Positions 1 through 8,808 of a stretch of DNA of 64,000 nucleotides are shown here, piece by piece. The DNA is from an uncultured bacterium. GTDB taxonomy: Bacteria; Bacillota; Clostridia; Lachnospirales; Lachnospiraceae. Numbering within the stretch: the first letter of the stretch is position 1; every line of letters starts with the position of its first letter. A program made the translations under genes and the position numbers. Under the pieces are notes generated by a model. That model was not told where the DNA came from, did not search any database, and saw nothing but the letters and a program-made list of their open reading frames with translations. The stretch lies in assembly GCA_947651225.1 (NCBI GenBank), contig CANSYK010000009.1, forward strand, positions 18,765 through 82,764, in the 5' to 3' direction.

Positions 1-195
1 AAATTTCAGAACGGATGGCCTGTAAAAAACCTTTATTATTTGGATTTAAATAAATTCCCACAAGTATGCCCCTCCTATTTTCATAAAATCTTTACCAAAA
101 AAATCATTCCTTGTTACAGTTCAGCCTTCAATCAAACGAACAATATTTCCGATACCTATATTTTATCAGAAATCAGACTTGAAAAAAACTGCTAA
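1..195 (+). CDS. Possible C-terminal end of a gene entering from the left
   Basis: Frame 1 is open from the first base to a TAA at 193-195, 64 codons without a stop in AT-rich DNA. The peptide ends in SEIRLEKNC and matches no family I recognise. No start is visible because the frame runs off the window. It may be the tail of a real gene or chance; the next gene starts about 145 bases on. Low confidence. Confidence 0.3.
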   Translation, partial: KFQNGWPVKNLYYLDLNKFPQVCPSYFHKIFTKKIIPCYSSAFNQTNNISDTYILSEIRLEKNC

Positions 196-338
196 TTGCT
201 GTCTCTTACTTTTCCTATCTGAATCACGTATACTTTAAGCATTAAATATGTATTTTGTATAGAAAGAAGGAGGATGGCAGAATTGCACAATTCCCTGACT
301 TTGAAGAACTTATAAGAAAAAGCAAAGGAGCAAATCCT

Positions 339-1007
339 ATGGCAAAAATTTTAATCGTCGAAGACGAAAAGAATATGCAGGATATTATTGCTGAATATAT
401 GGGGCGTGGTGGTCATACTTGCTTTACAGCTGAGGATGGCATGGATGCGTTGCTGGCGTTGAAAAATAATCCTATGGATTTGATGATACTGGATATTATG
501 ATGCCACATCTTGATGGATTTTCTGTCTGTAAGATCGCAAGAGAAATGAGCAATCTCCCTATTATCATGCTGACAGCCAAAAGTAATGAGAACGATAAAT
601 TGAAAGGCTATGATTTAGGCGCAGATGATTACATAACAAAACCATTTAGCCCTAAAGTATTGCTTGCAAAAGCAAATGCCTTATTGCGCCGTTCTTCTGT
701 CCTTCCGGCAGATACCATAAACGCCGGAAAAATTTCTATCCTTACAGCCTCGCATAAAGTTTTTCTGGATGGAAAGGAAATTACTCTGACCTACAAGGAA
801 TATGAGCTGCTACATTTTTTTATATCAAATCCAGGCCAGGTTTTCAGCCGTGAACAATTACTTAACCGGATATGGGGATATGACTTTGAGGGAACGACCA
901 GAACAGTAGATACGCATATTAAAACCCTCCGTCAGAAATTAGGCGACGAAGGCAGGCATATCGTTACGCTTATCCGGTCTGGATACAAATTTGAGGTGAC
1001 AGCATAA
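339..1007 (+). CDS. OmpR/PhoB-family response regulator
   Basis: A 222-residue DNA-binding response regulator. Residues 1-115 form a receiver domain with the acidic pocket at VEDE, the phospho-acceptor Asp52 in LDIMMP, and the conserved Lys in TKPF. Residues about 125-222 form an OmpR-type winged helix (YKEYELLHFF, RTVDTHIKTLRQK). The listed ORF starts at 255, but ATG 339 is preceded by a good AAAGGAG site and gives the usual family start MAKILIVED. It precedes a histidine kinase gene and an ABC transporter, the usual layout of a peptide-sensing or drug-resistance locus. The cognate kinase is broken, so the regulator may be orphaned. Its targets were probably the adjacent transporter genes (inference). 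Confidence 0.9.
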   Translation: MAKILIVEDEKNMQDIIAEYMGRGGHTCFTAEDGMDALLALKNNPMDLMILDIMMPHLDGFSVCKIAREMSNLPIIMLTAKSNENDKLKGYDLGADDYITKPFSPKVLLAKANALLRRSSVLPADTINAGKISILTASHKVFLDGKEITLTYKEYELLHFFISNPGQVFSREQLLNRIWGYDFEGTTRTVDTHIKTLRQKLGDEGRHIVTLIRSGYKFEVTA

Positions 1008-1021
1008 AAATAAGTGAGCAA

Positions 1022-2088
1022 ATGAATGTTTTTACCATTCGGAAAAAAATACTACTGGCTACTAAACTGATGGGAGTTATTCTGGTATTATCTTATGTAT
1101 TTTCTACCAGGCTGCCTTTAAACGCAGATGTTTCTCTTATGATCTGGCTGGTATTTGTTGCTGTCTTAATCTGTGCAATTGATCTATGGATGTCTAGGTT
1201 TATTTCAAAACCCGTGTCTGAACTGAATGAAGCCGCCAGCCGTATGGCAAATTTAGATTTCTCACATTTTTGTGAGGTAACAGGGCACGATGAGTTTGGG
1301 GAACTTTCCCACAGCCTGAACGTTATGGCCGAAAATTTGCAGGAGGCATTTGAGGAACGGGAAAATGCAAACAGAAAGTTGGAGCAGGATGTGAAGCAAA
1401 AAAGCGCCTGCTGGCCGAACGCAAAGAACTGGCAGACAACCTTTCACACGAAATGAAAACTCCGCCGGGTGTGATCCGGGCTTATACAGAAGGATTGCAG
1501 GATGAAACAGATGAAAGGAAAAGGCAGGATTACTACGAAGTCATTATAAAATAAACAGAGCGCATGAGCAGCCTGATTACCACTCTGCTTGACTTATCCG
1601 CACTGGAAAACGGAGCTGCCAGGCTTCACCCAGAACGCTTCGAATTTGTTGAATTTTTGGAAACCATTGCCGGACGATTACTGATTGATACCCCGGATGC
1701 TGATTTTGATTTGCAATATGAACTACCAGAACTGCCTGTCTATGTCAATACTGATAAGAGCAGGATGGAGCAGGTACTTAACAATCTGATCGTCAATGCA
1801 AAACGAAATGTCCAGCCAGGCGGCATTCTGAAGCTTTCACTTACAGAACGGGATGGCATGCTGGACTTTTCCATCTATAATCAAGGACATCCTATCCCAC
1901 AGGAAAATCTTTCTAAAATCTGGACGAAATTTTATCGCAATAAAAATACAAAATACAGCGGTTCAGGATTAGGGCTTGCGATTGTGGCACAAATTCTTTC
2001 CATGCAGCATTTAACATATGGCGTTTTAAACCGGCAGGACGGAGTAATATTCTATTCATCATGCGAAAAACCAGCCGTAAATAGTAAC
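1022..2088 (+). pseudogene. Broken sensor histidine kinase
   Basis: Remains of a HAMP-containing membrane histidine kinase, partner of the upstream regulator. The first 120 codons give two membrane segments with a very short loop and a HAMP domain (PVSELNEAASRMA). Near 1397 the frame shifts; the other frame then reads KRLLAERKELADNLSHEMKT, which is the H-box. A TAA at 1552-1554 interrupts again, after which the same frame from 1564 gives the dimerisation and ATPase region (LNNLIVNAK, then SGSGLGLAIV). The end runs into a dispersed repeat at about 2057-2088, so the natural C-terminus is lost. With a frameshift, an internal stop and a damaged 3' end, a functional kinase is unlikely unless there are sequencing errors. 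Confidence 0.85.
2057..2088 (+). repeat. Dispersed repeat, half-site copy
   Basis: The string CATCATGCGAAAAACCAGCC followed by GTAAATAGTAAC lies at the 3' end of the broken kinase. Apart from one base it is the right half of the palindrome at 4973-5028, and related strings occur at about 50513 and 59408. Confidence 0.7.
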
Positions 2089-2133
2089 GATTTCACACCA
2101 ACTTCACATGGACTTCAACGCACTTTTTTATTC

Positions 2134-2293
2134 TTAGGAACAGTAAATAAATTAAACGAACAAGTTACGAAGAATGTTTTTCTGAGTGCAAAGAAAAAAA
2201 CGTAAGAGTAACGGGCTACGGCGAGGCTTTTTGATGCAGCAATCGAAAAAACAGGCGAGTAAGTTGTTCCATTTAATTATTTACAGTTCCTTA
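2134..2293. repeat. About 160-bp imperfect palindrome, family B (MITE-like)
   Basis: The ends are inverted: TTAGGAACAGTAAATAAATT on the left and AATTATTTACAGTTCCTTA on the right. A second element with the same outer ends (TTAGGAACTGT / ACAGTTCCTTA) and length lies upstream of ileS at 23203-23364. No transposase is encoded. It separates the kinase remnant from the small membrane-protein gene. Confidence 0.65.
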
Positions 2294-2341
2294 ACCCATC
2301 AAGAGGAAAAAACTTTCCTCAAAATGCAAGGAGGTGTGCTT

Positions 2342-2485
2342 ATGTTTTTAGGTTTGGAATGGTACTGGCGGCTTGTGATTGTGGCGGCACTTATCATCAT
2401 TATCCCGATGAAAGTAAGGTTTATGAAATGGTGGAGCAGACGAGAGCAGGACAGAAAAAAAGAACAACATGGGAAATGGGGGTGA
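2342..2485 (+). CDS. Small single-pass membrane protein
   Basis: A 47-residue protein with one hydrophobic segment (about WRLVIVAALIIIIP) followed by a basic, charged tail. The ORF listing begins at 2186 inside a repeat, but the AAGGAGG eight bases before ATG 2342 makes this the likely start. It ends six bases before the ABC ATPase gene and is probably co-transcribed with it. No known function is recognised; small membrane peptides at such loci often modulate the neighbouring transporter, but that is only a suggestion here. Confidence 0.7.
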   Translation: MFLGLEWYWRLVIVAALIIIIPMKVRFMKWWSRREQDRKKEQHGKWG

Positions 2486-2491
2486 TGACGA

Positions 2492-3340
2492 ATGATTGAA
2501 GTAAAGAATCTGACTTTTTCTTATGGGAAAGACAAAGAGGCATTACACGGTTTGAACTTCACGGTGGAAGATGGGGAAATTTGGGGATTCCTGGGGCCAA
2601 ACGGTTCTGGGAAGTCTACAACCCAAAAGATATTAACCGGCATCCTAAAAGGACATGGCGGTATGGTATCCCTGTCTGGGAAAGCTCTAGGGAACACATA
2701 TACACAAGATTTCTTTCAGAAAATTGGTGTTCTATTTGAGTTTCCCTACCTGTATGCCAACTTAAGCGCCCTTGACAACCTGCATTATTTTTCCTCTTTC
2801 TATCCCATAAAACAGCTGCGGGATGCAGAAGAAGTACTTGATGAATTAGAATTTAAGAGAGATTTCTTAAGGAAACCAGTCTCCTCATACTCTAAGGGGA
2901 TGCGCCAGCGCATCAGCATGGCAAGGGCTTTGATCAGCAATCCTAAACTCCTGTTTCTGGACGAACCGACCAGCGGCCTTGATCCTACTGGAGCCGTCCT
3001 CTTCCGCAGAATCATAGAGAACGAGCGCCAGAAAGGAACGACGGTATTTGTAACAACCCATAATATGCTGGATGCCGATCTGCTTTGTGACAGAGTAGCT
3101 TTTATCTCTAATGGGAACATTGTTGCACTTGATACGCCAAAAAATCTGAAAGAGCAAAACAGCAGCCACAGCATTGCTGTCGACTATCTGTATCAGGGCA
3201 GAAGAATTGAACAAATAATAGAAGCGCCAGAGCTGGAATCAGGTATTCCTTTTCCCTATGATGAACTGATTAGCATTCACTCTCAGGAGCCAACTTTGGA
3301 GGATATCTTTATCCAGTATGCAGGAAGGAGGATGTCTTAA
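2492..3340 (+). CDS. ABC transporter ATP-binding protein
   Basis: An intact 282-residue ABC ATPase of the type paired with ABC-2 permeases (bacteriocin/drug export or immunity). Walker A is GPNGSGKST at residues 35-43, the signature is YSKGMRQRISMARAL, and Walker B plus D-loop is LLFLDEPTSGLDP; an H-loop His follows in TTHNM. The C-terminal 70 residues are an accessory region typical of the subfamily. Its stop codon overlaps the start of the following permease gene. Both permease genes are damaged, so the ATPase is probably left without a partner. Substrate cannot be told from sequence. Confidence 0.9.
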   Translation: MIEVKNLTFSYGKDKEALHGLNFTVEDGEIWGFLGPNGSGKSTTQKILTGILKGHGGMVSLSGKALGNTYTQDFFQKIGVLFEFPYLYANLSALDNLHYFSSFYPIKQLRDAEEVLDELEFKRDFLRKPVSSYSKGMRQRISMARALISNPKLLFLDEPTSGLDPTGAVLFRRIIENERQKGTTVFVTTHNMLDADLLCDRVAFISNGNIVALDTPKNLKEQNSSHSIAVDYLYQGRRIEQIIEAPELESGIPFPYDELISIHSQEPTLEDIFIQYAGRRMS

Positions 3341-4086
3341 TGTGGAAAAGCCTTTCTTCTTTATTCAAAAAAGACTGCAGGATGATGGCGTCAGGAAAAT
3401 TCTTCCTTGTAGCGCTGGGATCGCTTTTGCTCTATACGTTATTCATTAACCTTGGCTATCTGAATTTCATGGGAGATAATGCCAATATCTACAATGTATA
3501 TCTCTATAATCCGGCAGGAACATATACACAGGTGTCGCCGCTTATCCATTTGTAGGATTTTTGGGGATTGCGTCTGTACTGTTTAAAGAAAAACAGATGG
3601 GAGGCATACGTGTCCATTGCCATTATGCCAATGAAAAAGAACCTGTTTGTATTTTCCAAAGTCTTTCTTTTTCTAATCACAGATTTAGTATTCGCAATTT
3701 TGATGACCCTGTTCAATGTGGGACTGGCAGAAGCAGGAAACATTTTGCCTGCTGTACTGATACAGACAGGGATCTTGTCCCTGATTATGGCTCTCACAGG
3801 CTTCGGCTGCACGATGCTGCTAAAAGATTTCAAACAATTTTCACTGGCCTATCTGGTGATTGCGCTCTTTACGGCAACACCGGTTTTCCTATCGGCCAAC
3901 ACTGCAATTAAAATGGATTGGATTGATTACCATCCGTTTTATCACGTGTATATGGGGCTGAAAAATGCATTTTTCGGTATGCCTGTTACAAACCCAGTTT
4001 ATTATATCTGCGTAGTATGTGTCATTATCGTACTCTTTGCTGTTGTTGGAGCAGCGTTTCGTAAAGAGATGGGAAAGGAGGGCTGA
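3340..4086 (+). pseudogene. Broken ABC-2 type permease (first)
   Basis: The N-terminal 65 residues (frame 1) give a cytoplasmic start and one membrane helix, then a stop at 3553-3555. Between about 3530 and 3600 the sensible reading is in another frame (AYPFVGFLGIASVLFKEKQMGG), after which frame 1 resumes at AYVSIAIMPMKKNLF and continues through four or more hydrophobic segments to 4086. Two compensating frame changes about 70 bases apart therefore break the gene. It lies between the ATPase and a second permease gene. A sequencing error pair is possible, but neighbouring genes are also broken. Confidence 0.8.
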
Positions 4087-4088
4087 TT

Positions 4089-4970
4089 ATGAAAGGATTA
4101 ATCTATCAGCTAAAAAGCGCCAGGAAAGATAAGTTTTGTATCATGTCGTTTCTCCTGCCTATTGTGGTAGCTATAGCGCTAAATATTGTCGGCTCCATTG
4201 ACCTTTCTTCATTAGGAGAATATTATTTTTGTGTGGTTGATGGCAAAGTCGCTGATGAAACGCAGAAGTGGCTTATGGGATACGGCGATGTTACGGTTTG
4301 TCAGACAAGAGAAGAATGGCTTTTGGCAATCAAGGAGCCGTCTACCAATCTGATCGGCGTGGAGATGGATGGAACGGGGATCAAAACAATTTTATCTGGT
4401 GATGAATTGCCGCTGTGGCAACAGGCAGCAGCCACACTTCCGTCTCTCTATGAACAGCGGGAAGCGGCGGCAAAGGTCAGCATACAGACTTTGGAGCAGC
4501 CCGACGTGCTGGAAGGAATCCAGTATATTTTTATGGCAATAACACTGATCGTTGCTATGTTCATGGGCTGTACCTTTAATGCGATGAACATCATTTCTGA
4601 AAAAGAAAGTGGTGTTGCACTGGTCAATGAAATACTGCCTATGACATCCAGGCAATATGTTGTTCAGAAAATTTTTATTGGCTTTGTATTTGGCTGTCTG
4701 TCTGCGATTGTCACGGCAGCAATCTGTTTCCTGCTTTCCCCTGCTAAAATATCTAGCGATAGCGAAAAACAAAGCACTCTCATACATTTGCTACCTTATC
4801 CCGTCCAGTGCAACTTTTGAGGGAGTTATGGATCTGGCAAATGGCGGTATGGCAACCGCAGGTAAAGATATCGCCATCCTTACCGTTCATTGTGCAGGCT
4901 GATTTTTGCTCTATCTTCTTATGTCTAAGAATCAGAAAAAATAGTTTTTACGTAAAAAGCAAAGCTGACC
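4089..4970 (+). pseudogene. Broken ABC-2 type permease (second)
   Basis: The first about 215 residues read well: an N-terminal helix (MSFLLPIVVAIAL), an extracytoplasmic region, then helices around IFMAITLIVAMFMGC and IFIGFVFGCLSAIV. From about 4740 the protein continues only by switching frames (ATFEGVMDLANGGMATAGKDI in another frame) and no C-terminal helices can be rebuilt. The remnant stops against a perfect 17-bp inverted repeat at 4973. Start ATG 4089 has GGAGGG upstream. A decayed gene completing an RR-HK-ABC locus that is no longer functional. Confidence 0.8.
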
Positions 4971-4972
4971 TT

Positions 4973-5028
4973 GTTACTATTCACGGCTGTTCTTAACATC
5001 ATGCGAAAAACCAGCCGTGAATAGTAAC
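4973..5028. repeat. Perfect 17-bp inverted repeat (family E)
   Basis: GTTACTATTCACGGCTG at 4973-4989 is exactly inverted as CAGCCGTGAATAGTAAC at 5012-5028, with a 22-base loop containing CATCATGCGAAAAAC. This is the best-preserved member of a repeat found, whole or in part, at several other places in the window. Confidence 0.9.
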
Positions 5029-5066
5029 CTGACCTTTCCAGAAAAAGCGGAATCATAATATCAGGA

Positions 5067-5145
5067 TTGACAAATAGAATTAATTTTGCTATACTGTAAA
5101 TCAATTTATAGTAAATGAATTTACAGTAAATCGGTTTATAGTAAA
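5067..5145 (+). promoter_or_regulatory. TetR-gene promoter with operator-like direct repeats
   Basis: TTGACA (5067-5072), a 17-base spacer and TATACT (5090-5095) form a strong sigma-A promoter. Right after it come two near-copies of the unit CWGTAAATCRRTTTATAGTAAA, about 27 bases apart, covering the expected start site and leader. Such placement is typical of an autoregulatory operator. The unit shares TATAGTAAA with the ends of the 137-bp element just downstream of the gene. Confidence 0.75.
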
Positions 5146-5159
5146 AAGGAGGGAATATA

Positions 5160-5795
5160 GTGCCAAGTAATCCTAAAATTCCAAAAGATATGATACTAAA
5201 AACCGCCTTAGAATTGTTGATTGAGAGCGGCTATGGCAATGTAACAATAAAAGCAGTTGCAAAAAAATTGAATAGTTCCACACAGCCTATTTCCTGGCAT
5301 TTTGGTAACATGGAGGGTTTTCGCAAAGCCCTTGCCGAATATGCTATATCTTACGCAAATAAAAAATTGAAACCATCATCCAAAAATGCTGTTAGTGCGT
5401 TTTCGGAAATAGGCAATGCCTATGTTGATATTGCTTTTGATATGCCTTATTTATTTAAATATCTTTACCTAAATGAAGGAAGCGATTATTGCGCTGGTAC
5501 GTTTGAAATGATTCTTTCTGCAATAAATAATCAGGATTTAGTCGCCGAAATATCGAACTTTTTTTGTATACCTAATGATAAAGCACTGGACTATCTTACA
5601 AATACCATAGTATATTCACATGGACTTCTCACAGCAATAGTTTCGGGTACCATAAAAGCAAATAGGCAAACTGCAAAAGAAAAAGTTCATAATGCGTGTT
5701 GTGCTTTTTTGCTACAAGCGGGTGGAGATATAAAGAAAGCCCAAGAAGCGGAAAATTTTTTGAAAAGAGCAAAAAATGCAGACAAAAAAGTCTAA
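5160..5795 (+). CDS. TetR/AcrR-family transcriptional regulator
   Basis: A 211-residue regulator. Residues about 5-55 form the TetR helix-turn-helix (ILKTALELLIESGYGNVTIKAV, then QPISWHFGNMEGFRKAL), followed by an all-helical ligand or dimerisation domain. Start is GTG 5160, eight bases after AAGGAGGG. The promoter region carries repeats that may be its operator, implying autoregulation. The stop codon abuts a 137-bp palindromic element. A Fe-S membrane protein gene follows on the same strand and is a plausible target (inference). Confidence 0.85.
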   Translation: MPSNPKIPKDMILKTALELLIESGYGNVTIKAVAKKLNSSTQPISWHFGNMEGFRKALAEYAISYANKKLKPSSKNAVSAFSEIGNAYVDIAFDMPYLFKYLYLNEGSDYCAGTFEMILSAINNQDLVAEISNFFCIPNDKALDYLTNTIVYSHGLLTAIVSGTIKANRQTAKEKVHNACCAFLLQAGGDIKKAQEAENFLKRAKNADKKV

Positions 5796-5932
5796 TTATA
5801 GTAAACGCATAAAATACATGCGTTAACTATAATGGATGCACACGGATACACATAGGAAGTTATGCTGCTTTGCAGCGTGTATCCGGCGCTGTAAACAAAG
5901 CAAAACGCAAGCATTTTTTTCGTTTACTATAA
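5796..5932. repeat. 137-bp compound palindromic element, family A, copy 1
   Basis: The ends are TTATAGTAAACG and CGTTTACTATAA. Inside are three stem-loops: an ACGCAT/ATGCGT hairpin at the left, a central GGATACAC/GTGTATCC hairpin with GCTGCTTTGCAGC, and a right-hand one built on GTTTAC and GCAAAACGCAAGC. It begins at the base after the tetR stop. Near-identical copies lie in the opposite orientation at 8809-8945 and 31233-31367. No coding capacity; resembles a MITE. Confidence 0.9.
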
Positions 5933-6035
5933 TGCACAAAATTTACAGGTGCTTGATATTAAAGAACAGGAAACACGCTCTAACATCGTAGAGAAAATTT
6001 ATGGGGAGAAATGGAGATATGATGACAAAGTTTAA
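5931..6035 (+). pseudogene. Possible C-terminal gene remnant beside the element
   Basis: A frame open from the right edge of the element reads NAQNLQVLDIKEQETRSNIV and on to GEKWRYDDKV before a stop at 6033. It has the look of a protein C-terminus and overlaps the start of the Fe-S protein gene. It may be the tail of a gene cut by the element, or chance. Low confidence. Confidence 0.25.
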
Positions 6036-6858
6036 AGTACTGAAGAAATTCATGTTACCTGCCATTATGTGGCTGATTTTTGAAATTATAGCCATTACAC
6101 TTTGGCTTACAATGCAGAATATATTTTATCTATTTAATTTTAGCTATATCGGAACATCAGTAGCAATAGGATTTTTGCTGTTCCAGCTTCAATACAAATA
6201 CGCTCGCAGAATAGCGCAATTTTTGGTTGGAACATATATGTTTGTTTATCTTGGATTGATTTGTAATGAGAATATGCAGATAGAGGGATTTTGGTACTAC
6301 TTGTTTACTGGTGTTTTTGAGGCGGCAACTATTCATTATGCAGTTGCAAAAATATTTGGTCCTTTAATTTTCGGACGTGGATGGTGTGGATTCGCCTGTT
6401 GGACAGCAATGATTCTTGATTTGCTTCCATATAAGATACCGCAGCAGCCACGGAAAAAATGGGGGTGGGTGCGGTATCTTACTTTTGTACTATCTTTTAT
6501 TTTTGTTAGTGGGTTATTCCTTGCACAAGTACAGAATATGGAACAAATAATGTTCTGGTTGTTTTTGATTGGCAACGTTTTATATTACATAGTTGGAATT
6601 ATTTTAGCTTTTGCGTTAAAGGATAATCGTGCTTTCTGCAAATATATATGTCCGATTACAGTATTTTTGAAACCTGCATCCTATTTTTCATTATTGCATA
6701 TTAAATGTGACAAAAGCAAATGTGTTTCCTGTGGTAAATGCAAAAAAGTTTGTCCTATGAATGTTGATGTAACTGATAACTCCAGAAAACGCAAAAACGG
6801 GACAGAATGCATTTTATGTTTTGAATGTAAAAAGGTTTGTTCCAAAAATGCACTATAA
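6019..6858 (+). CDS. Membrane 4Fe-4S protein, NapH/CcoG-like
   Basis: About 279 residues with five or six membrane helices, the motif CGFACWTAMILDLLP and a later CKYICPI, then a C-terminal ferredoxin domain with one clear cluster (CVSCGKCKKVCP) and a second (CILCFECKKVC). The Cys-containing loop plus two 4Fe-4S clusters is the architecture of NapH, NosR and CcoG-like proteins that pass electrons across the membrane. The ORF begins at 6001, but ATG 6019 follows GGGGAG at a better distance. It lies between inverted copies of the family A element, downstream of a TetR gene. The redox partner is not visible. Confidence 0.8.
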   Translation: MMTKFKVLKKFMLPAIMWLIFEIIAITLWLTMQNIFYLFNFSYIGTSVAIGFLLFQLQYKYARRIAQFLVGTYMFVYLGLICNENMQIEGFWYYLFTGVFEAATIHYAVAKIFGPLIFGRGWCGFACWTAMILDLLPYKIPQQPRKKWGWVRYLTFVLSFIFVSGLFLAQVQNMEQIMFWLFLIGNVLYYIVGIILAFALKDNRAFCKYICPITVFLKPASYFSLLHIKCDKSKCVSCGKCKKVCPMNVDVTDNSRKRKNGTECILCFECKKVCSKNAL

Positions 6859-6895
6859 TTTTCAATGTAGCAAATAAAACATCATACTCTCAATA

Positions 6896-7090
6896 TCAAG
6901 TCCCCCGTTCTATCATACAGCTATGTGGTTTACTTGCTTTCTTCTTATCATAATTGATCCCAACAAGCAAAATTTCACCCACATACCCTTCCAATGCCTG
7001 TGTATAGTGCCTGTCCTTTATCTGCTGAATTACCGCATTCGCAGACTTATCATAATTATTTCTAATAATGCCAAATGGTAATTCAGCCAA
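6896..7090 (-). pseudogene. C-terminal remnant of a second DUF1703-type nuclease protein
   Basis: A 64-codon frame beginning at TTG, overlapping the end of the next gene by eight bases. It contains AVIQQIKDRHYTQALEGY and EILLVGINYDKK, which match the C-terminal end of AAA-ATPase/PD-(D/E)XK proteins like the one upstream, although the local sequence differs. The N-terminal ATPase and most of the nuclease domain are missing. Probably the remains of a paralogous gene joined to the intact one by deletion. Confidence 0.6.
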
Positions 7091-8774
7091 TTAACACAGT
7101 TTTCCCCTCAAAAGCAAACCCATATATTCGGATACGTTCTGCCGGAATCCCCTTTGCCTCCAAAGCAGCGGCATACCGTTTTTCTTCTATCTGCTGAAGC
7201 GCCATCCTCACTGTTTCCTCCAAATCCTTCTCCTTCTGGGGGCGATGTACTTTAAACTCTATAATAATAGCATCATCCTTTTCATTACCTTTCAACGGCT
7301 CAAGCATGATATCATAACGCCCAAATCCGCTTTCACGATTTGAGGTAACCGTATATCTGTCTGACAAATCCACCATCAGCCCCAGCACAAAACCATGATA
7401 GAAACGTTCTGGCTGCGACCGTTCAGACAACCTCCTGCCTGTATCAAAGCTACTAAAGACATCAAGCGCAACACTATTCATATATTCATTCATCGCCTCA
7501 AGGTCTCCCAGCAGCAATGCCTTGATAAAATCATTGTACTCAGGTATACTCTGCTTAAACCAGCTTTCAATCATATTCCGAAACATCAGCCTGACCTCTT
7601 TATTGGTTAGCTTTAAATCGTATTCCTCAATTCCCTCTTCCAGGGTATAAGTTTCCACCCTTAAATAGCCACTTGCGAGCAACAAACTCCAAATTGCATA
7701 TTCATTATGGTCAAGCTGATTAAAAACAATCTGTTCATCAATTCTCGTATGGAGAATACCACCATTTAACAAATCTTCCATTGTAACCTTTACATCTTTG
7801 CTGCCCTCACGAATCAACTTCCCAACAAGGCTGTTGCTGCTGGTATTTGCCCAGTATGTTGAAAATTTTTTATCTCCAAGGAAATGAATAATTGACCATG
7901 GATTATAAATATTTGTTTTTCCACCAAATGTAAAACCGTCATACCAGTCTTTCACATGCCACTCCATATCAGATAGCCCAAACTCATGCAAAGCATCTGA
8001 CACTTCCATTTGTGTAAAACCGAAAGACTCTTCATACTTATGTGAGGTTGTTGTTACTACAGCTAAATTATTCAAATCCGAAAAAATACTTTCTTTACTT
8101 ACCCTCGTAATCCCCGTCATAATAGCACGTTCCAGACATTGATTCGTCTTAAAAGTAGCATTAAACAAACTCCTTGTAAACGCCACAATTTCATCCCAGT
8201 ATCCATTTACATATGCTTCCTGCATCGGTGTATCATATTCATCCAATAAAATAATCACTTTTTTTCCATAATATCTCATTAATAATTTTGAAAGCATATT
8301 CAAGGACATTCCGGCAATATCCTCTTCCATATCCCTTGACACTGCACGGAAAAGCTCTTTTTCTGCCTCACTCATCAAACCATCCACATTTAAAAGAAAA
8401 TTATACTCCGCATACTGCTCAAAAATCAGCCGGCAAATCATTTTTTGCATCCCTGAAAAATCTTTTGTTCCTTTTACTGATGCAAAAGAAAGGCTGATAA
8501 CTGGATACATTCCCTGCAAACCCTGATATTTTTCTTTTTTCCAAATTTTAAGCCCTTCAAAAATTTCTCCCTGTCCTTTATATTTTACTGAAAAAAAACG
8601 TTCTGTCATGCTCATTGCCAGCGTCTTGCCAAAGCGCCTTGGGCGGGTAAGTAAAGTCACGCTGTCCCCGTTCTCCCACCACTCCCTGATAAAATCAGTT
8701 TTATCCACATAAAAATAGTTATTAGAAATAATCGTTTCAAAATCCTGAACACCGATTGCAGCTGTTCTTGCCAT
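7083..8774 (-). CDS. AAA-ATPase with C-terminal PD-(D/E)XK nuclease-like domain
   Basis: A 563-residue protein of the AAA-ATPase-like/DUF1703 family, common as many paralogues in gut Clostridia and Bacteroidetes. The N-terminus contains a Walker-A-like RPRRFGKT and a Walker-B-like VIILLDEYDTPMQ; the C-terminal 100 residues carry the nuclease-type core RYDIMLEP then IIIEFKV. The start ATG 8774 follows AGGAGGG. The cellular role of the family is unknown; defence or mobile-element functions have been suggested. Here it sits between two inverted copies of a palindromic element, with a truncated paralogue downstream. Confidence 0.85.
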   Translation of the reverse strand: MARTAAIGVQDFETIISNNYFYVDKTDFIREWWENGDSVTLLTRPRRFGKTLAMSMTERFFSVKYKGQGEIFEGLKIWKKEKYQGLQGMYPVISLSFASVKGTKDFSGMQKMICRLIFEQYAEYNFLLNVDGLMSEAEKELFRAVSRDMEEDIAGMSLNMLSKLLMRYYGKKVIILLDEYDTPMQEAYVNGYWDEIVAFTRSLFNATFKTNQCLERAIMTGITRVSKESIFSDLNNLAVVTTTSHKYEESFGFTQMEVSDALHEFGLSDMEWHVKDWYDGFTFGGKTNIYNPWSIIHFLGDKKFSTYWANTSSNSLVGKLIREGSKDVKVTMEDLLNGGILHTRIDEQIVFNQLDHNEYAIWSLLLASGYLRVETYTLEEGIEEYDLKLTNKEVRLMFRNMIESWFKQSIPEYNDFIKALLLGDLEAMNEYMNSVALDVFSSFDTGRRLSERSQPERFYHGFVLGLMVDLSDRYTVTSNRESGFGRYDIMLEPLKGNEKDDAIIIEFKVHRPQKEKDLEETVRMALQQIEEKRYAAALEAKGIPAERIRIYGFAFEGKTVLIG

Positions 8775-8808
8775 ACTTTCCCTCCTAAAATATGCTTGAA
8801 ATCCCCTA

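Noticed and set aside
3561-3911. 116-codon ORF inside the first permease
   Set aside because: Its first residues are a true piece of the permease in a shifted frame; the rest is nonsense, so it is evidence of the frameshift and not a gene.
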